The notes under the pieces: generated by a model
The model's input: the letters and a program-made list of their open reading frames with translations, nothing else
The model's database searches: none
What the model was told of the DNA's origin: nothing
Program-made: the position numbers and the translations under genes
In this document: positions 21,601-24,421 of the stretch, piece after piece
Position numbering within the stretch: position 1 is the stretch's first letter
Layout of the letters: every line of letters begins with the position of its first letter
NCBI GenBank assembly: GCA_964557575.1
Contig: CAZLBC010000079.1
Span: 1-24,421 of the forward strand
Source of the DNA: CAZLBC01 sp964557575
GTDB taxonomy: Bacteria; Planctomycetota; Phycisphaerae; SM23-33
Reading direction: 5' to 3'
DNA length: 24,421 nt

Positions 21601-24421
21601 ATGAACGCAAATACGAGAACGCTCCCGTTCCTGATCCCGTTGATCGCCGTCGCCCCGGTGTCCGCGTTCGAGCACCCCGGCGGCCTGCACACGAAGGCGC
21701 AGATCGAACGCGTCCGCGCGCAGGTAACGGCGGGCAGGCAGCCCTTCACGTGCGGCTACGAGCAACTGCTGAAAAAGGCGAACGAGCGGCTCGACAGAAA
21801 GCCCCGCGCGATGGCGGACTTCCACGTCAAGCCCTGTTACAGCAACGGCAAGCAGCAGCACATCAGGATGAAGACGCTCCTGAGCGAGGACGCCACCGCC
21901 GCCTACTCCTGCGCACTCGCCTGGCGGCTGAACATCAATCTCTCCGCCGCCGACCGAAAGACCTGCGCCGAACACGCCACGGCGATTCTGAACAACTGGG
22001 CGCGGGTAAACAAGAAGGTGTCGGGCGGAGACGGTAAGCTGGTCATGTGCTACAACGGCACGGGACTGGTGTTCGCCGCCGAACTGCTGTGGGACTGCGG
22101 GGGCTGGCCGGACAAGGATAAAAAGCAGTTCAGGGCATGGGCGGAGAACGTCCTGTACGCCTCCACCGGCCAAAGGGGACATGCGCACAACCGGGGCAAC
22201 TGGTACCTCCTGGCCGCCCTGGCCGTGGACCACCTCACGGGCAACGAGGATCGCATGAAGGAGGACATCGAGCGGCTCGAGCGCACGATCGGCAAGCAGA
22301 TCAGGCCGGACGGCGGCATGCCCGCCGAGCTGAGCCGCGGGAAAAACAGCATGTGGTATACCTACTTCGCCCTCGCGCCGCTGACCGCGTGCATGGAGAT
22401 CGCCCGCAACCGCGGCGGGCCGGATTACTTCCGGACGCCGTCCGGAAACCGGGTCAAGGACGCGCTGGACTTCCTGTTCACGCGCGGTATCGAGCAGCCG
22501 GGCACCTGGCCCGTGAAGGGCGCGAGGAATATCCTGAAACCAGGCGCGTGCGGCGGGAACCTGTTTTACGCCGCGGGGCTGATCTATGATGACACGCGGT
22601 ACCTGCAGTGGGTCAAACACCCGATCTGGCGGGACTCGACGGGGCTCGCCTGGATCTGCCCGTCACTGATGGCGCCGTTATCATTGTCGGGAGACACGCC
22701 AACGGGGGACATGCCCTTGTCGGAGGACACGGTCGGGGGACACGCTTTTGTCAGGGGACACGATCCCGATTGCAGGCAATCGGGTCATGTCCCCCCAAAA
22801 TCGGGTCATGTCCCCCCACAATCGGGTCATGTCCCCCCAAAAGACGTGCCCCCCGACAAGACCGCGCACGCCGTGCTGAACGACGGCGCCCCGCGCGCAT
22901 ATGTCGAGCGATTCAACAGCACGGACCACACGCACGTCGGCCAGGCGATTTCAAACGAGGACGCCGCCGACTGGATGGCCGCCAACGTGCCACGCTTCGC
23001 GTGCCCGGACGGGGACATCGAGGAGATCTACCACTTCCGCTGGTGGACGTACCGCAAGCACATCAAGCGGACACCGGACGGCTTCGTGATCACCGAGTTC
23101 TTGCCGAAGGTCAGCTGGTCCGGGAAGCACAACACGATTTCCTGCCCGGCCGGCCACCACTTTCGCGAGGGCCGGTGGATCCGCGACCGGAAATACCTCG
23201 ACGACTACGCGCGGTTCTGGTTCCGCAAGGGAGGAAGCCCCCGGCGGTACAGCTTCTGGGCCGCCGACGCGATGTACGCCAGGTACCTGGTGGATAAAAA
23301 CGAAAAGCTCGTTGTCGACCTGCTGGACGACCTGATCAAAAACTACGCGGCGTGGGAGAAATCCCGCCGGGAGCCGGACGGGCTGTTCTGGCAGATCGAC
23401 GACCGCGACGGGATGGAAGTGTCGATCGGCGGAAGCGGTCACCGCGGCCGGGGCAAGCGGGCGACGATCAACGCCTATATGTACGGCGACGCCACGGCCA
23501 TCGCGGCGATCGCGGAGATGGCGGGCAGGGAGGACCTCGCCAGGCGGTACCGCGACAAGGCCGCGCAAATCAAACGACTGGTCCTCGAGAAACTCTGGGA
23601 CGACGAGGCGAAGTTCTTCAAGGTCCTTCCCCGCGGCGGCGACGCGAAAATGGTCGACGTCCGGGAGCTGCACGGTTACACGCCCTGGTACTTCAACCTG
23701 CCGCCGAAAGAGAAGGGCTACGAGGCCGCCTGGAGCCAGCTCATGGACCCGAAGGGCTTTTACGCCCCGTACGGCCCGGCGACCGCCGAGCAGCGGCATC
23801 CGCAGTTCTCGGTATCCTACACGGGCCACGAGTGCCAGTGGAACGGCCCGAGCTGGCCGTTCGCCACGTCGGTCACGCTGACCGCCCTCGCCAACGTGCT
23901 GAACAACTACCCGCAGGACGCGGTCTCGAAGGCGGATTACTTCCGGACGCTGAAGATCTACACGAAGTGCCACCGGCTGAAGCGCGCCGACGGGACGGTC
24001 GTACCGTGGATCGACGAGAACCTCAACCCCCGCACCGGCGACTGGATCGCCCGGACGAGGCTGAAGTCGTGGAAGAACGGGACATGGGACCCGCGTAAGG
24101 GCGGCGTCGAGCGCGGCAAGGACTATAACCACTCCTCGTACTGCGATCTTATCATCACGGGACTCGTCGGCCTGCGCCCCCGGGCCGACGAGACGGTCGA
24201 GGTCAATCCCCTCCTGCCGGCGGGCACCTGGGACTGGTTCTGCCTCGACGGCGTACCGTACCACGGCCGCCTGCTGACGATCATCTGGGACAAAACCGGC
24301 GAGAAGTACGGCAGGGGCGCGGGTTTGACCGTCCTGGCCGACGGAAAGAAGATTGGCTCGATCCCGAAGCTCGGTCGGTTGACTGCATCATTATCGGGGG
24401 ACATGCTTTTGGCGGGGGACA
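21601..24421 (+). CDS. Exported alginate-lyase-like plus MGH1-like hydrolase fusion (3' partial)
   Basis: The frame is open from the ATG at 21601 (GAGGAG upstream) to the window end, 940 codons. A signal peptide (TLPFLIPLIAVAPVSAF) comes first. Residues 25-360 resemble the alginate-lyase (alpha/alpha-barrel) family: EHPGGLHTKAQIERVRAQV, TGQRGHAHNRGNWYLLAALA, IRPDGGMPAELSRGKNSMWY and GIEQPGTWPV. Residues 361-420 are a repeat-derived linker. Residues 421-920 resemble a complete MGH1-like glycoside hydrolase: CPDGDIEEIYHFRWWTYRKH, RDGMEVSIGG, TINAYMYGDATAIA, GHECQWNGPSWPFAT, VPWIDENLNP and GKDYNHSSYCDLIITGLVG. The last residues return to repeat-like sequence. Such enzymes usually occur as separate proteins, so this looks like a gene fusion. 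It should cleave uronate- or glucose-type polysaccharide outside the cytoplasm; the exact substrate is not readable. Confidence 0.8.
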   Translation, partial: MNANTRTLPFLIPLIAVAPVSAFEHPGGLHTKAQIERVRAQVTAGRQPFTCGYEQLLKKANERLDRKPRAMADFHVKPCYSNGKQQHIRMKTLLSEDATAAYSCALAWRLNINLSAADRKTCAEHATAILNNWARVNKKVSGGDGKLVMCYNGTGLVFAAELLWDCGGWPDKDKKQFRAWAENVLYASTGQRGHAHNRGNWYLLAALAVDHLTGNEDRMKEDIERLERTIGKQIRPDGGMPAELSRGKNSMWYTYFALAPLTACMEIARNRGGPDYFRTPSGNRVKDALDFLFTRGIEQPGTWPVKGARNILKPGACGGNLFYAAGLIYDDTRYLQWVKHPIWRDSTGLAWICPSLMAPLSLSGDTPTGDMPLSEDTVGGHAFVRGHDPDCRQSGHVPPKSGHVPPQSGHVPPKDVPPDKTAHAVLNDGAPRAYVERFNSTDHTHVGQAISNEDAADWMAANVPRFACPDGDIEEIYHFRWWTYRKHIKRTPDGFVITEFLPKVSWSGKHNTISCPAGHHFREGRWIRDRKYLDDYARFWFRKGGSPRRYSFWAADAMYARYLVDKNEKLVVDLLDDLIKNYAAWEKSRREPDGLFWQIDDRDGMEVSIGGSGHRGRGKRATINAYMYGDATAIAAIAEMAGREDLARRYRDKAAQIKRLVLEKLWDDEAKFFKVLPRGGDAKMVDVRELHGYTPWYFNLPPKEKGYEAAWSQLMDPKGFYAPYGPATAEQRHPQFSVSYTGHECQWNGPSWPFATSVTLTALANVLNNYPQDAVSKADYFRTLKIYTKCHRLKRADGTVVPWIDENLNPRTGDWIARTRLKSWKNGTWDPRKGGVERGKDYNHSSYCDLIITGLVGLRPRADETVEVNPLLPAGTWDWFCLDGVPYHGRLLTIIWDKTGEKYGRGAGLTVLADGKKIGSIPKLGRLTASLSGDMLLAGD
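22686..22762 (+). repeat. Five GGGGACA-type boxes inside the fusion gene
   Basis: Variants of GTCGGGGGACACG occur at 22686-22698, 22702-22713, 22719-22731, 22732-22744 and 22750-22762, all in forward orientation. They are read in frame as low-complexity peptide between two enzyme domains. The same box appears inverted immediately downstream. Confidence 0.8.
22765..22784. repeat. Palindrome at the centre of the repeat element
   Basis: The 9-bp arms CCCGATTGC and GCAATCGGG are separated by only two bases. With the adjoining GGGGACA and TGTCCCC boxes, the imperfect arms extend to about 19-20 bp with one mismatch and one bulged base, so the element could fold into a long hairpin in DNA or RNA. 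Confidence 0.85.
22777..22839 (+). repeat. Three in-frame 21-bp tandem repeats
   Basis: Three units at 22777-22797, 22798-22818 and 22819-22839 differ only in the first base (C, A, C). Each is exactly seven codons and encodes Q/K-S-G-H-V-P-P. The unit contains CATGTCCCCCC, the reverse complement of the upstream boxes. Confidence 0.9.
24388..24421 (+). repeat. Second copy of the GGGGACA repeat family (truncated by window end)
   Basis: Positions 24395-24421 match 22703-22729 at 23 of 27 sites with the same spacing between the two boxes. The preceding TCATT also matches. It lies in the same reading frame, just after the hydrolase domain, so the fusion protein is flanked on both sides by this sequence. 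Confidence 0.75.

Noticed and set aside
22777..22839. Possible CRISPR array
   Set aside because: The 21-bp units are directly adjacent with no spacers, are in frame with a coding sequence, and no cas gene is present.

Overview
The window is a GC-rich bacterial chromosome segment with no rRNA, tRNA, phage or transposase gene that I can see. Its gene content suggests the Planctomycetota/Verrucomicrobiota/Kiritimatiellota (PVC) group: many exported proteins of unknown function, a right-handed beta-helix protein, a two-component-regulator-type propeller protein, an alginate-lyase/MGH1-type enzyme, and a nagB-nagA operon that includes a Gfo/Idh/MocA dehydrogenase. This placement is an inference from gene content; there is no marker gene to confirm it.

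Layout. (1) 1-2130, + strand: an exported beta-helix protein, 5' partial at the window edge, and a small SpoIIAA/STAS-like protein. (2) 2275-2970, - strand: two small HNH-type proteins, one with a normal HNH signature and one that seems to have lost its catalytic histidines. (3) 3397-12066, + strand: a run of exported or membrane proteins. It holds a beta-propeller protein, two AT-rich genes of unknown function, a 603-aa exported protein, a small three-helix membrane protein, two tandem paralogs, a possible 43-aa ORF and a four-helix membrane protein. Base composition changes abruptly inside coding sequence near 6120 and again near 7990, so the AT-rich block looks like a separately acquired cassette. 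(4) 12083-12755, - strand: a PIN-domain toxin and Phd/YefM-like antitoxin pair with a clear promoter and a palindromic operator over the -10 region. (5) 12816-16985, - strand: a compact operon of nagB, nagA, an Nramp-like transporter and a Gfo/Idh/MocA oxidoreductase, with 1-nt and 4-nt overlaps and one 11-nt gap. It should turn N-acetylglucosamine-6-phosphate into fructose-6-phosphate; the last two genes add an unknown transport step and an unknown redox step. (6) 17061-18023: decayed sequence, comprising a fragment of the neighbouring ADP-ribosylglycohydrolase-like gene, a DUF3368 PIN-like gene without its own start, and the end of another degraded gene. (7) 18065-24421, + strand: exported hydrolases, namely an ADP-ribosylglycohydrolase-like protein, a nucleoside-hydrolase-like protein, a small putative lipoprotein, and a large alginate-lyase-like plus MGH1-like fusion that runs off the window.

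The strongest oddities are these. The two enzyme domains of the last gene are joined by a translated repeat element (GGGGACA-type boxes, a 9-bp-arm palindrome and three in-frame 21-bp repeats), and the same repeat family reappears in the gene's C-terminal part. The Nramp-like protein in the amino-sugar operon lacks the usual metal ligands. The AT-rich cassette has junctions inside genes. The tandem paralogs have 3' ends far more alike than the rest of the genes. GC figures and identities quoted here were counted by hand from the sequence; family names come from motif recognition and no database search was run.
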